This document shows, piece after piece, positions 7,927 to 16,914 of a DNA stretch of 64,000 bases. A program made the position numbers and the translations under genes. The first letter of the stretch is position 1; the number at the start of each line of letters is the position of its first letter. Origin of the DNA: an uncultured Pelagibacteraceae bacterium (GTDB lineage Bacteria > Pseudomonadota > Alphaproteobacteria > Pelagibacterales > Pelagibacteraceae). A model generated the notes under the pieces. That model had not been told where the DNA came from, did no database searches, and saw nothing but the letters and a program-made list of their open reading frames with translations. The stretch lies in contig CACGJO010000001.1 of assembly GCA_902573425.1 (NCBI GenBank), positions 186,001 through 250,000 of the forward strand. The letters run 5' to 3'.

Positions 7927-8989
7927 GTGTGGTATCGTTGGATTGCCTAATGTTGGTAAATCTACATTATTTAATGCTTTAACTTCATCAAAAAACGCAC
8001 AAGCAGAAAACTTTCCATTTTGTACTATCGATCCAAACATAGGTATAGTAGACGTTCCAGATACTCGTTTAAACAATCTATCTGTAATTTCAAAATCTAG
8101 TAAAAAAATTAATGCAAATATAACATTTGTTGATATCGCTGGACTTGTTAAAGGCGCATCAAAAGGTGAAGGTTTAGGAAATAAATTTCTTTCACATATT
8201 AGGGAGGTAGATGCAATAGTTCACCTAGTAAGATGCTTTGACTCGGAAAATATACAGCATGTAAATAAAAGGATTGATCCTATAAATGATTTAGAGACGA
8301 TAAAAACTGAAATATTGCTTGCTGATATTAAGCAAATAGAGAAGAAACTCGAAAAAAATGCAAAAAAAAAATTAACTGAAAAACAAATTAAATTGCTAAA
8401 TGAAATTTTGGCTCGACTCAATGAAGCTGAATCTTTTGATATAAGTTATGATTCGGAAAGTAAAAAATTTCTTACAGAAATCGGGCTTATATCAAACAAA
8501 CCATATATTATAGTATGTAATGTCGATGAGCAGAGTGTGAGGAATGGAAATAATTATACAAAGCTTTTAAAAGAAAAGTATTCAAATCAAAAATTTGTTT
8601 CTATTTGTGCTGATATTGAGAGCCAAATAATAGACCTTAAGCCTGATGAAAGAGAAAATTACATGAAAAATATAGGTTTGGAAAAAACTGGTTTAGATAA
8701 ACTGATTACATCTGGATACGATTTGCTCAATTTAAATACTTTTTTTACCTCTGGCCCTAAAGAAACAAGAGCTTGGACTATTAAAAAAAATACTGCAGCT
8801 CAAAAAGCAGCAGGAGTGATACATAGTGACTTTGAAAAAAATTTTATAAGGGCAGAAGTAGTATCTTATAACGACTTTAAGAAATATGGAAGCTTTGAAA
8901 AAGCAAAGGAAAATGGAAAATTAAGAGTAGAAGGTAAAAATTATTTTGTTAATGATGGTGATGTTTTAATTTTCAGGGTCAATCCTTGA
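7916..8989 (+). CDS. ychF: Redox-regulated ATPase/GTPase YchF (OLA1 family)
   Basis: A 357-residue P-loop NTPase of the Obg group. It has the G1 motif GLPNVGKST (residues 8-16), an FPFCTIDPNIG switch region, G3 in VDIAGLVKGASKGEGLGNKFL, a helical insertion and a C-terminal TGS domain ending in [11 protein letters not shown]. Homologues prefer ATP, bind ribosomes and affect stress responses. The ATG lies inside the end of pth. The 3' end overlaps petC on the opposite strand by 24 bases with no terminator between. Confidence 0.96.
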   Translation: MGFKCGIVGLPNVGKSTLFNALTSSKNAQAENFPFCTIDPNIGIVDVPDTRLNNLSVISKSSKKINANITFVDIAGLVKGASKGEGLGNKFLSHIREVDAIVHLVRCFDSENIQHVNKRIDPINDLETIKTEILLADIKQIEKKLEKNAKKKLTEKQIKLLNEILARLNEAESFDISYDSESKKFLTEIGLISNKPYIIVCNVDEQSVRNGNNYTKLLKEKYSNQKFVSICADIESQIIDLKPDERENYMKNIGLEKTGLDKLITSGYDLLNLNTFFTSGPKETRAWTIKKNTAAQKAAGVIHSDFEKNFIRAEVVSYNDFKKYGSFEKAKENGKLRVEGKNYFVNDGDVLIFRVNP

Positions 8990-9745
8990 CCATAGTTTAC
9001 GCATACTAAAATATACCAGGGTAGATAAAATTATTAGAAAAATCACAACTTTAAATCCTAATTTGTGTCGTGTTTCCAAATGAGGTTCGGCTGACCAGGT
9101 AAGGAAAGTTGTAACATCTTTTGCCATTTGAGTCTGAGTTGCTTTTGTTCCATCGGCATAAGAAACTAGATCGTCTGCAAGTGGATTTGACATTTTAATC
9201 TTGTTACCGTCCATGTATTTGTTGTAGTAGACCCCGTCCTCTAATTGAAAATCAGCAGGTGGTTCTGTATAGCCCATTAAAACTGCATAAATATAGTCAG
9301 CGCCGCCTTTACGTGCTTTTACTAAAACCGACATATCTGGTGGATAAGCTCCGCCATTAGCTGCGGTCGCAGCCTCAATATTTGGATAGGGCGATACAAA
9401 TTTGTCAGAAGGTCTTCCTGGTCTTGTGAACATTTCTCCATCACTATTTGGACCATCGGTTACTTCAAAATTAGCTGCTATTGCTTTTACTTGCTCAACA
9501 GAAAATTCTGGTCCGCCTTTTTCACCAAGGTTTCTATAACTCAGAAGGTTCATAGAATGACATGATGCACAAACCTCTGTATAAACTTGATATCCTCTTT
9601 GCAAAGCGCTTCTATCAAATGTTCCCGTTATTCCTTTAAAGCTCCAATCATATTTTGGAATTTTCATCTCTTCAGCGTATGAAAAATTTGTAATAATAAA
9701 AAAGAATAATAGAAAGCTTAAAGAAGATCTTTTAAATTTACACAT
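8966..9745 (-). CDS. petC: Cytochrome c1, bc1 complex
   Basis: About 259 residues from the ATG at 9745; a GTG at 9757 is a weaker alternative. A signal peptide ([18 protein letters not shown]) is followed by the periplasmic heme domain with the CXXCH site VCASCHSMN and [13 protein letters not shown]-terminal anchor helix ([16 protein letters not shown]) and a short cytoplasmic end follow. It passes electrons from the Rieske protein to soluble or membrane cytochrome c. It is the last gene of petABC and overlaps the end of petB by 8 bases. There is no fusion with cytochrome b, unlike some relatives. Confidence 0.96.
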   Translation of the reverse strand: MCKFKRSSLSFLLFFFIITNFSYAEEMKIPKYDWSFKGITGTFDRSALQRGYQVYTEVCASCHSMNLLSYRNLGEKGGPEFSVEQVKAIAANFEVTDGPNSDGEMFTRPGRPSDKFVSPYPNIEAATAANGGAYPPDMSVLVKARKGGADYIYAVLMGYTEPPADFQLEDGVYYNKYMDGNKIKMSNPLADDLVSYADGTKATQTQMAKDVTTFLTWSAEPHLETRHKLGFKVVIFLIILSTLVYFSMRKLWSRIDPEN

Positions 9746-10997
9746 CTCTTTTGTCACTTTTGATAAACTCTGCTTTAGGCATTCCTGTTAAAACTGGCTC
9801 TGTTATACTTAGAGGGAGTGGTTGAGTTTTTTCAATTCTACTAAGTAATGGCAATACTACTAAAAAATGAGCAAAATAATAAATAGTGCCAACTCTTGCC
9901 ACGAAAAGATATAAGCCCTCAGCTGGCATAGCGCCTACATAACCAAGCGCTAAAACATCAACTACAAGAACCCAGAAAAATATTTTGTTTAGAGGCCTAA
10001 AAACAGACGATCTTACTTTGCTACTATCAAGCCACGGTAATACCATCAAAATAAAAATTGATCCAAACATTAAAATAACTCCACCAAGCTTATCGGGTAC
10101 TGAACGCAAAATAGCATAAAAAGGTAATAGGTACCATTCGGGTACGATATGTTTAGGTGTGACTAATGGATTGGCCTGGATGTAGTTATCGCTATGACCA
10201 AGAACATTGGGTGCAAAAAATATGAAACCTGAAAAAATTATTAGAAAAATTAATAAAGCAAATAAATCTTTGATTGTTATATATGGATGAAAAGGAACAG
10301 TGTCTTTTGATGGTTTTTTAACATCAATTCCTATCGGGTTATTATTCCCGGGCACATGTAAAGCCCAGATATGCAAAATAACTAAACCTAGAATTAAAAA
10401 AGGGAATAAATAATGTAAACTAAAAAATCTTGTTAAAGTTGGGTTATCAACTGAGTAACCCCCCCACAACCACGTAGTAATACTCTCTCCAACTAAAGGT
10501 ATAGCGCTAAACAAATTTGTAATTACCGTTGCTCCCCAAAAACTCATTTGGCCCCATGGTAATACGTAGCCCATGAAAGCTGTAGCCATCATAAGTAGAT
10601 ATATTATCATTCCAAGTATCCAAATAACTTCTCTTGGTGATTTGTATGACCCGTAAAACAATGATCTGAATATATGGATATAAACTGCTAAAAAAAACAT
10701 TGAAGCGCCATTACTGTGTATGTAACGGATTAACCATCCGTAGTTTACATCTCTCATGATATGCTCAACACTATTAAATGCTAAATCTGCGTGGGCCACA
10801 TAATGCATTGCTAATACGAGTCCGGTTATAATTTGTGACAATAAACAAAAAGTTAATATACCGCCAAATGTCCACCAATAGTTCAAGTTCTTTGGTGTTG
10901 GGTAATCTGTTAGATGAGAAGCTAAAGACAAAAGTGGCAGTCTATCGTTAAACCACTTTCCGAATTTTGATTTAGGAGTATATGTGTGATCACTCAT
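9738..10997 (-). CDS. petB: Cytochrome b, bc1 complex
   Basis: A 419-residue polytopic membrane protein with the heme-ligand helices of the bH and bL hemes ([36 protein letters not shown] and the later [21 protein letters not shown]). The Qo-site PEWY motif is present in [19 protein letters not shown]. Length and about eight hydrophobic segments match mitochondrial-type cytochrome b. It lies 6 bases downstream of petA and overlaps petC by 8 bases. The complex oxidises ubiquinol and feeds the cytochrome oxidase encoded at 38-44 kb. Confidence 0.97.
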   Translation of the reverse strand: MSDHTYTPKSKFGKWFNDRLPLLSLASHLTDYPTPKNLNYWWTFGGILTFCLLSQIITGLVLAMHYVAHADLAFNSVEHIMRDVNYGWLIRYIHSNGASMFFLAVYIHIFRSLFYGSYKSPREVIWILGMIIYLLMMATAFMGYVLPWGQMSFWGATVITNLFSAIPLVGESITTWLWGGYSVDNPTLTRFFSLHYLFPFLILGLVILHIWALHVPGNNNPIGIDVKKPSKDTVPFHPYITIKDLFALLIFLIIFSGFIFFAPNVLGHSDNYIQANPLVTPKHIVPEWYLLPFYAILRSVPDKLGGVILMFGSIFILMVLPWLDSSKVRSSVFRPLNKIFFWVLVVDVLALGYVGAMPAEGLYLFVARVGTIYYFAHFLVVLPLLSRIEKTQPLPLSITEPVLTGMPKAEFIKSDKRDV

Positions 10998-11003
10998 TTA
11001 AAA

Positions 11004-11519
11004 TTATCCAATCCTAATTGTATTTTCATCAACAAAAGCATACTTTGGAATTTCCATATTTGTTGGGGCCGGACCTTTTCTAATCCTGCCTGATGTATCG
11101 TAATGAGATCCATGACAAGGACAAAACCATCCATTGTATTCCCCTTTATCAGAAAGAGGTACGCACCCAAGATGAGAACAAATTCCCATCATAACTAACC
11201 ACTCTGCTTTTTTAACTCTATCTTCATCTTTTTCAGGATGTTTTAGATCATCTAAACTTACTGATTGTGCTTCGGAAATTTCTGAGTCTGTTCTCCTCTT
11301 TATAAAGACTGGCTTCCCTCTCCACAAAACCGTAATCGATTTTCCTGGTTCAATTTGGCTTATATCTACCTCTGTTGTCGCCAATGCTTTAACTGAACTA
11401 TCTGGATTCATCTGATCGATAAAAGGCCAAATAGTTGCACCCAAACCAACTGCACCGACCGTGTAACTAGCGGTAAAAAGAAAATCTCTCCTGTTATTTT
11501 TTTTTTCTGAGTCGCTCAT
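11004..11519 (-). CDS. petA: Rieske iron-sulfur protein, bc1 complex
   Basis: About 171 residues from the ATG at 11519. An upstream in-frame start at 11594 adds 25 residues unlike the family. A twin-arginine signal (NNRRDFLFTA) precedes the membrane anchor helix. The [2Fe-2S] ligands lie in CSHLGC and CPCHGSHYD, including the disulfide cysteines. Rieske proteins are exported folded by the Tat system. It heads the petABC operon and is divergent from hemF across about 130 bases. Confidence 0.97.
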   Translation of the reverse strand: MSDSEKKNNRRDFLFTASYTVGAVGLGATIWPFIDQMNPDSSVKALATTEVDISQIEPGKSITVLWRGKPVFIKRRTDSEISEAQSVSLDDLKHPEKDEDRVKKAEWLVMMGICSHLGCVPLSDKGEYNGWFCPCHGSHYDTSGRIRKGPAPTNMEIPKYAFVDENTIRIG

Positions 11520-11609
11520 AAAGTTAAAATAATATTGCTTTTTATTATAAAATAGGGTTATTTTAAAGGGTTGCCAGAGGCCAGAATGACACACAAATTG
11601 AATTAAGTT

Positions 11610-11621
11610 GTCAAAATTGAC
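11610..11621. promoter_or_regulatory. Short dyad in the petA-hemF intergenic region
   Basis: An exact inverted repeat, GTCAA (11610-11614) and TTGAC (11617-11621) with a 2-base spacer, lies in the divergent region between petABC and hemF. A TATAAA follows at 11626-11631. Both operons concern heme-dependent respiration, so a shared regulator would make sense. A dyad this short could occur by chance. Confidence 0.25.
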
Positions 11622-11649
11622 TAGTTATAAACACCGAAAATAATTTTTT

Positions 11650-12501
11650 ATGGAAATAAGTCAGGAAATGGAAAAAAAACTAGCAAGCCAATGGTTTGCC
11701 TTTTTACAACGTAAAATATTAGAAGAATTTCAAAATCTTGAACTAGAATTTTCTAAAAAAAAAGGATTAAAAGTAAAATATTTTAGAAAAAATATTTGGA
11801 GAAAAGATAACCCCCAAGATGGTGGAGGACAATATTATATTTTAAAAAATGGTCAAATTTTTGATCAGGTTGGAATTAATCATTCTACGGTCCAGGGTAA
11901 ATTTCAAAAGAATTATAAATCTAATATTCCTGGAACTAAAAAAAATCAATCCTATTGGGCGTCAGGTATATCGGTTGTAGCACATATGAAAAATCCCAAT
12001 ATCCCAGCTATTCATTTTAACACAAGATTTGTTATTACATCTAAAAGATGGTTCGGCGGAGGTATGGATGTTACGCCAAGCAATAAAGATTTTAATGAGA
12101 AGAAATTTGTTCACAAAAATCTTAAATTCGTGTGTGATAACAATAAAAAAAATTACAAAAATTACAAAAAATGGTGTGATGATTATTTTTACATAAAACA
12201 TCTGGGGGAAACTAGGGGAATTGGGGGAATTTTTTTTGATTACCTTTACAAAGATTGGGTAAAAAATTTTAAATTTATAAGAGATGTAGGAATTTCTTTT
12301 ATTGACATAACTAAAACAATTGTAGAAAAGAAAAAATTCTTAAGATGGACTAAAAAACAAAAAGGTGATCAACTAATTAAAAGAGGTAAGTATGTGGAAT
12401 TTAATTTACTTTATGACAGAGGAACTAAATTTGGATTAAATACCGGTGGTAATATTGATGCAATATTTATGTCATTGCCACCTAATGCGAGATGGAAATA
12501 A
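11650..12501 (+). CDS. hemF: Oxygen-dependent coproporphyrinogen III oxidase
   Basis: A 283-residue soluble enzyme. It decarboxylates coproporphyrinogen III to protoporphyrinogen IX with O2, a late step of heme synthesis. Family blocks are HFNTRFVI, WFGGGMDVTP, the catalytic region around HLGETRGIGGIFFDYL, and the C-terminal YVEFNLLYDRGTKFGLNTGG with SLPPNARWK. It is divergent from the cytochrome bc1 genes, in line with heme demand. Its stop overlaps the greA start (TAATG at 12499-12503). Confidence 0.97.
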   Translation: MEISQEMEKKLASQWFAFLQRKILEEFQNLELEFSKKKGLKVKYFRKNIWRKDNPQDGGGQYYILKNGQIFDQVGINHSTVQGKFQKNYKSNIPGTKKNQSYWASGISVVAHMKNPNIPAIHFNTRFVITSKRWFGGGMDVTPSNKDFNEKKFVHKNLKFVCDNNKKNYKNYKKWCDDYFYIKHLGETRGIGGIFFDYLYKDWVKNFKFIRDVGISFIDITKTIVEKKKFLRWTKKQKGDQLIKRGKYVEFNLLYDRGTKFGLNTGGNIDAIFMSLPPNARWK

Positions 12502-12977
12502 TGGAAAAAGAACCAATTACAATTGAAGGATTAAAAAAACTTAAAAATGAATTGGAAGATTTAAAAAGTAATAAAAGACCTAAAATAGTTGCGGCTATTG
12601 CAGAAGCACGAGGTCATGGAGATTTAAAAGAAAATGCAGAATATCATGCAGCTAAAGAACAGCAGGGTCATGTTGAAACTAGAATTTTGCAAATAAATGA
12701 TTTAATTGCCAGAGCCAATGTCATCGATGTTACAAAAGTTGAAAATGATGGAAAAGTTATTTTTGGATCTACGGTAAGTGTTAAAGATTTAGAAAATAAT
12801 AAAAAAATTTCTTTTAAAATTGTTGGACGAGATGAAGCGGATGTTAAAAAAAATTTAGTTTATTTTAGATCCCCCGTGGGAAAATCTTTAATAGGAAAAA
12901 AGGTTAAGGAATCTTTAATCGTGAATACCCCGTCAGGTGAAAAAAATTACGAAATATTGGAAGTTAAATATATTTAG
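12501..12977 (+). CDS. greA: Transcription elongation factor GreA
   Basis: 158 residues from the ATG at 12501, which overlaps the hemF stop. The ATG at 12492 would add three residues and is less likely. The N-terminal coiled coil carries the conserved acidic tip region (HGDLKENAEYHAAKEQQG). The C-terminal FKBP-like domain ends with SPVGKSLIGKKVKESLIV and TPSGEKNYEI. It stimulates cleavage of backtracked transcripts in RNA polymerase. The stop directly abuts the end of the convergent cca gene with no spacer. Confidence 0.97.
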   Translation: MEKEPITIEGLKKLKNELEDLKSNKRPKIVAAIAEARGHGDLKENAEYHAAKEQQGHVETRILQINDLIARANVIDVTKVENDGKVIFGSTVSVKDLENNKKISFKIVGRDEADVKKNLVYFRSPVGKSLIGKKVKESLIVNTPSGEKNYEILEVKYI

Positions 12978-14222
12978 TTAATTATATTTTTTAATAAGAT
13001 TATTTAAATCTTCCTTTTTTAAATTAAAATCGTTTTCTATCCAAACTTTTTCAGCTTTTTTAAGTATTTCTCCAATTTTTCTTCCACTTTTAAAACCTTT
13101 ATTAATTAAATATTCTCCGTTTAATGGAAATTCCGGTACTCTTAGGTTTGTGATTTCTTTAATAAGATCATCAATTTTTTTTGGGTTATTTGGCTTTATT
13201 ACAGCGTAATAAAATTTTATTAAAGATATCATTTTTTCTTTATTGTGAAAAAAAACATTTTTTTTTAGATCTTTTAAAAAAAAATTTCTATTTTTTTTGG
13301 CTTCATAAAAATACTTATGCAAAAAATTTAGATACTCTTTTAAAAAATTTGAAGTTTTATATTTATGTACAAAATAATTATGATTTTCAGTTTGGTCTAT
13401 TAATAATAGAGCCAAAACTAAATTATGTTCTAACATTATATATTTTTTAATTTCTCTGTTTTCTAATGTATTTAATCTGTTCAAATATTTAAATTCAGGA
13501 AAAATTACATCAAAAATTTCTTTCAATTCATCATTTGATACCAGTTCACTTAAATTATAGAGCTTTGTAATTTTTATAATTTCAGAAAAAATTCTCTCTT
13601 TTGAAAGTTTGAGTATTCCCGGAATATTTTTCTTTATTATTTTAATAGTATCTTTGTCCTTTTCGAAATTTTTATATTGAATTGAAAATCTCAAAAATCT
13701 TATAATTCTTAAATAATCCTCTTCTATACGTTCTTGAGGATTTCCAATAAATTTGATTTTTTTATCTTTTAGATCCCTCCTACCATTATGTGGATCAAAT
13801 ATTTTTCCATTTTGATCCAAATAAATTGCATTAATTGTAAAATCTCTTCTATTTGAATCCTTTTCCCAGCTATTTGTAAATGAAACTTTTGCATGCCTAC
13901 CATCTGTAGAAACGTCCTCTCTCAAAGTAGTTATTTCAAAAATTTCCTTATCCTGTTGTAAAGTTAGGGTGCCATGATCAATACCAGTTTTTAAAACTTT
14001 AAAATTAGTATTTGCAAGTTTTTTGATTACTTCGCCTGGGGTTAGTGTAGTTGCTAAATCTATATCTCCAATTTGTTCATTATTTAAATAATTTCTAACA
14101 CAACCTCCAACCAGCATCACATTATTTTCATTTTTGCTATTAAGACGTAGAAATATCTCTTTAATCTTTTTATCTTTATAAAAGGGAAATAAAAAATTTT
14201 TTATATTGTCAACAAATGGCAT
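12978..14222 (-). CDS. cca: CCA tRNA nucleotidyltransferase
   Basis: About 414 residues from the ATG at 14222. A longer frame to 14276 would run through the tRNA gene and is rejected. The class II nucleotidyltransferase head has VGGCVRNYL and the catalytic GDIDLATTL. Then come the RRDFTINAIYLD motif and the tRNA-binding region around ERIEEDYLRIIRFLRFSIQY. The C-terminal half is lysine-rich and poorly conserved. It adds or repairs the 3' CCA of tRNAs. Poly(A) polymerases share the head domain, but the C-terminus and single copy favour Cca. A tRNA-Gln lies just upstream. Confidence 0.9.
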   Translation of the reverse strand: MPFVDNIKNFLFPFYKDKKIKEIFLRLNSKNENNVMLVGGCVRNYLNNEQIGDIDLATTLTPGEVIKKLANTNFKVLKTGIDHGTLTLQQDKEIFEITTLREDVSTDGRHAKVSFTNSWEKDSNRRDFTINAIYLDQNGKIFDPHNGRRDLKDKKIKFIGNPQERIEEDYLRIIRFLRFSIQYKNFEKDKDTIKIIKKNIPGILKLSKERIFSEIIKITKLYNLSELVSNDELKEIFDVIFPEFKYLNRLNTLENREIKKYIMLEHNLVLALLLIDQTENHNYFVHKYKTSNFLKEYLNFLHKYFYEAKKNRNFFLKDLKKNVFFHNKEKMISLIKFYYAVIKPNNPKKIDDLIKEITNLRVPEFPLNGEYLINKGFKSGRKIGEILKKAEKVWIENDFNLKKEDLNNLIKKYN

Positions 14223-14227
14223 ATTAT

Positions 14228-14301
14228 TGGCTGGGGCGCTAGGATTCGAACCTAGGATGGTGGTACCAAAAACCACTGCCTTACCGCTTGGCTACGCCCC
14301 A
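14228..14301 (-). tRNA. tRNA-Gln (anticodon TTG)
   Basis: The reverse strand folds as a cloverleaf: acceptor TGGGGCG with CGCCCCA, D-stem GCC/GGC, anticodon stem GTGGT/ACCAC with loop TTTTGGT (anticodon TTG, reading CAA), and T-arm CTAGG-TTCGAAT-CCTAG. The discriminator is G and the CCA end is encoded (14228-14230). It lies between ispE and cca in the same orientation. Confidence 0.96.
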
Positions 14302-14334
14302 AAGTTTTTTTTGATATATCATAAAAAAACACAT

Positions 14335-15192
14335 TTAAATAGTTCTAGAGAGCACACACCAAAATTTTGGAAATCTCTTTTTTATTAATTTTAAGCCAAG
14401 TAATGCATCCTTTTTATTTAAAAATAAGCCAAAACAAGCCGATCCTGAACCCGTAATTCTCGAAAACTCACATTTTTTTAATGAAGATAATTCTTTTAAA
14501 ACCTTTTTAATTATGGGAAATCTAGAAATAATTACACTTTCGAGTGAGTTGGTTTCAGACTTCAATTTATCGACCATTTTCAATTTCGAAATCCTATTAA
14601 AAATATTTAATTTTTTAATTTTCTCGTATTTCCTAAATTTACTATAAATATCTTTAGTTGAACTTTTTTTAAATGGATAAACTATCAATAAATAAAAATT
14701 GTGTTTAAAATTAAAATTTTCGATTTTAAGGAAATTTTCTTGAATAATTTTGTTACTTTTGAAAAATATTTTGAAATCTGAACCTAGATATCTTGCAAAA
14801 TAATTAATATCTTTATCTATTATTTTACGCTTTTTATAAAAATATTTAATTATTGTTGCGGCATTACTTGAACCTCCACCAAGTCCAGAAAAGACTGGTA
14901 TATTTTTTTTTATTTTTATTTCGTACTTTGACCTATTATTTATAATGTTTTTTTTTCTCAAAAAATATACACTTTTCAATGCAGAGTTATTTTCAAGTTT
15001 AATATTTTTTTTAAATTTTCCTGTAAATTTGAATTTATCTTTTTGTCCGTTTATTTTTTTTATTACTATCTGGTCATGGAGACTGGTCAAAAAAATTATA
15101 GACTGAATATCATGATATTCATGATTAATTTTTTTGCCTATTTTTAGCGATAAATTAATTTTAGCTGGTGATTTTAAAAACGCTTTAACCAT
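14335..15192 (-). CDS. ispE: 4-diphosphocytidyl-2-C-methyl-D-erythritol kinase
   Basis: A 285-residue GHMP kinase of the MEP isoprenoid pathway. The N-terminal SPAKINLSLKIGKK and the ATP-binding loop PVFSGLGGGSSNAAT are diagnostic. The C-terminal GHMP motif is seen as RITGSGSACFGLF. It phosphorylates CDP-ME before ring closure. IspH, the last enzyme of the same pathway, is encoded at 31847 beside the carotenoid genes. The gene is rich in Lys, Asn and Ile and somewhat divergent. It follows the TPR-protein gene by 13 bases. Confidence 0.95.
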   Translation of the reverse strand: MVKAFLKSPAKINLSLKIGKKINHEYHDIQSIIFLTSLHDQIVIKKINGQKDKFKFTGKFKKNIKLENNSALKSVYFLRKKNIINNRSKYEIKIKKNIPVFSGLGGGSSNAATIIKYFYKKRKIIDKDINYFARYLGSDFKIFFKSNKIIQENFLKIENFNFKHNFYLLIVYPFKKSSTKDIYSKFRKYEKIKKLNIFNRISKLKMVDKLKSETNSLESVIISRFPIIKKVLKELSSLKKCEFSRITGSGSACFGLFLNKKDALLGLKLIKKRFPKFWCVLSRTI

Positions 15193-15205
15193 AATGCTAT
15201 AATTA

Positions 15206-16903
15206 TTAAATATTTTCTAAACCAAATAAAATTTTTCTTTTGATCTTTTTCTTTAGTTTATCTTCTGCTTTAAACTCTAAAGCATTATTCCAATAATACC
15301 TTGCTTGAATTTTATTATTATTCATCCATAGACAATCTGCGAAATGATCATTAATCACCGGGTCTCTTGGCATTAGCATTATTGCAATTTGAAGATATTT
15401 TTTTGCTTCTGAAAAATTCTTGGTTTTAAAAAGAGCCCAGCCAAGTGAGTCAGTGATGTACCCATTATTTTTTTTAAGGTTATTAGCCTCTCTTAACATT
15501 TTCAATGCCTTTTCAATGTTTTGATTTTTTTCAATCCAACTATAAGCTAGATAATTCATTACATACGGTTCTTTGGGTTTAATCCTCAATGACTCTATTA
15601 AATCTTTCTCACCAAGCTTCCACTTATCACTTCGTTCATAAGCCATTCCCCTTCTCTCTAAAACTTCAGGATACAAATTATTTGTTTGATCAATTTCCAA
15701 CAAAATATTTGAATACAGATTTATTGCTTCAGCATAATTTTCGTTACTTTTTAAAAAGTTTGCCAAATCAAATGTTTCTGAAATACTTGCGTCTAAAGTT
15801 TTGTAGATCTGATTTAAAAATTTGCTTGAATTAGGTTCATTTTTTTTATTCATAATTAATGCTATTTGTTTAGCAGAGTACCACTTATATACTGATCCAT
15901 TCTCGTACATTTGTTTATAAATCTTTTTAGCCTGATTGTGTTTATCTAAATTATTAAAATTTTCTGCCAATAAAGCATTGTATGATTTAAATTTAGGATT
16001 TAAAAATTTTGCAATATTTATATAAAAATTTGAAAGTTTATAATCTTCTTGAGAAGAAAGAACATTGGCCAGTATATAAAAAAGTTCAGCTATTATATGA
16101 GTACTATTATTACAATTAAAAATATTTTTATTTGCTTCTCCATTAATTAAAATTTTTTTAAACTGATTAATTAATAAATTAGAGGGAAATTTTTCTGATG
16201 CTGATCTAATTAGATTTATTGCGTCTTTTTCTTGATTATTATTATAAAAGTAATTTGATACAAAAAAATGGTATCTTGAGAAATTCAATTTATCATTATT
16301 TATAACTTTTATAAACTCATTTGCTGTATTGTCTAATTTAAGAAAACAATTACCAAAACTTTTTTGTATAATAGTTAAATTTTCGAATGCAGGATTTGAA
16401 AAATCAAGAAGACTCAGATCATCTTCATTTTGAGTATTTGAAATTTTTGACCATGCAGATAACGAATTTTGTAAAATTTCAGGTACTAAATTACGATTAC
16501 TTGAAAGTTTAAGTTTTTCAAAATAATTTTTGGACTTTACGAAGTTATTAGATTTAAAATAATATATTCCTAAAAAAAGATCAGAGTTAAAATTTGATTG
16601 GTCGATTTTTTCTAATTTTTTAGAATATTTATATGCCTCTTGATATTTTTCAAGGTTAACTAATGATTGGATACGCATTGATGAATATTTTTCGTTTGTG
16701 GTTTTGCCTTTGTCCATTTTTTTGAAAAAAACTTGAGATTTCTCATAATCAAAATTGTCAAAAGAAATGATCCCGGAAAAATAATTAGAGATAATTTTAT
16801 CGTTTTGATTGAATTCTAATATTTTTGCTAAGGCAGAATTGAATATACCTATAAAAATAAAAGTGTATAATAAAGTCTTCCAAAAAATTTTAAATTTGAT
16901 CAT
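15206..16903 (-). CDS. TPR-repeat protein, exported
   Basis: A 565-residue protein with a hydrophobic N-terminal export signal (TLLYTFIFIGIFNSALA) and many tetratricopeptide-like helical repeats. The clearest are near residues 400-540 (for example NLYPEVLERRGMAYERSDKW, PYVMNYLAYSWIEKNQNIEKAL, GYITDSLGWALFKTKNFSEA). Proteins of this layout next to ispE are common in alphaproteobacteria, but no specific function is known to me. It probably acts in the periplasm or at a membrane as a protein-interaction scaffold. The start is 11 bases from the divergent glycosylase start at 16915. Confidence 0.8.
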   Translation of the reverse strand: MIKFKIFWKTLLYTFIFIGIFNSALAKILEFNQNDKIISNYFSGIISFDNFDYEKSQVFFKKMDKGKTTNEKYSSMRIQSLVNLEKYQEAYKYSKKLEKIDQSNFNSDLFLGIYYFKSNNFVKSKNYFEKLKLSSNRNLVPEILQNSLSAWSKISNTQNEDDLSLLDFSNPAFENLTIIQKSFGNCFLKLDNTANEFIKVINNDKLNFSRYHFFVSNYFYNNNQEKDAINLIRSASEKFPSNLLINQFKKILINGEANKNIFNCNNSTHIIAELFYILANVLSSQEDYKLSNFYINIAKFLNPKFKSYNALLAENFNNLDKHNQAKKIYKQMYENGSVYKWYSAKQIALIMNKKNEPNSSKFLNQIYKTLDASISETFDLANFLKSNENYAEAINLYSNILLEIDQTNNLYPEVLERRGMAYERSDKWKLGEKDLIESLRIKPKEPYVMNYLAYSWIEKNQNIEKALKMLREANNLKKNNGYITDSLGWALFKTKNFSEAKKYLQIAIMLMPRDPVINDHFADCLWMNNNKIQARYYWNNALEFKAEDKLKKKIKRKILFGLENI

Positions 16904-16914
16904 AGTTTTAGAGC

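Noticed and set aside
11520-11594. 25-residue N-terminal extension of the Rieske protein
   Set aside because: The twin-arginine signal begins directly after the ATG at 11519, which fits the family; the extension would place it too far inside.
14223-14276. N-terminal extension of the CCA-adding enzyme
   Set aside because: These codons run through the tRNA-Gln gene, and homology starts after the ATG at 14222.
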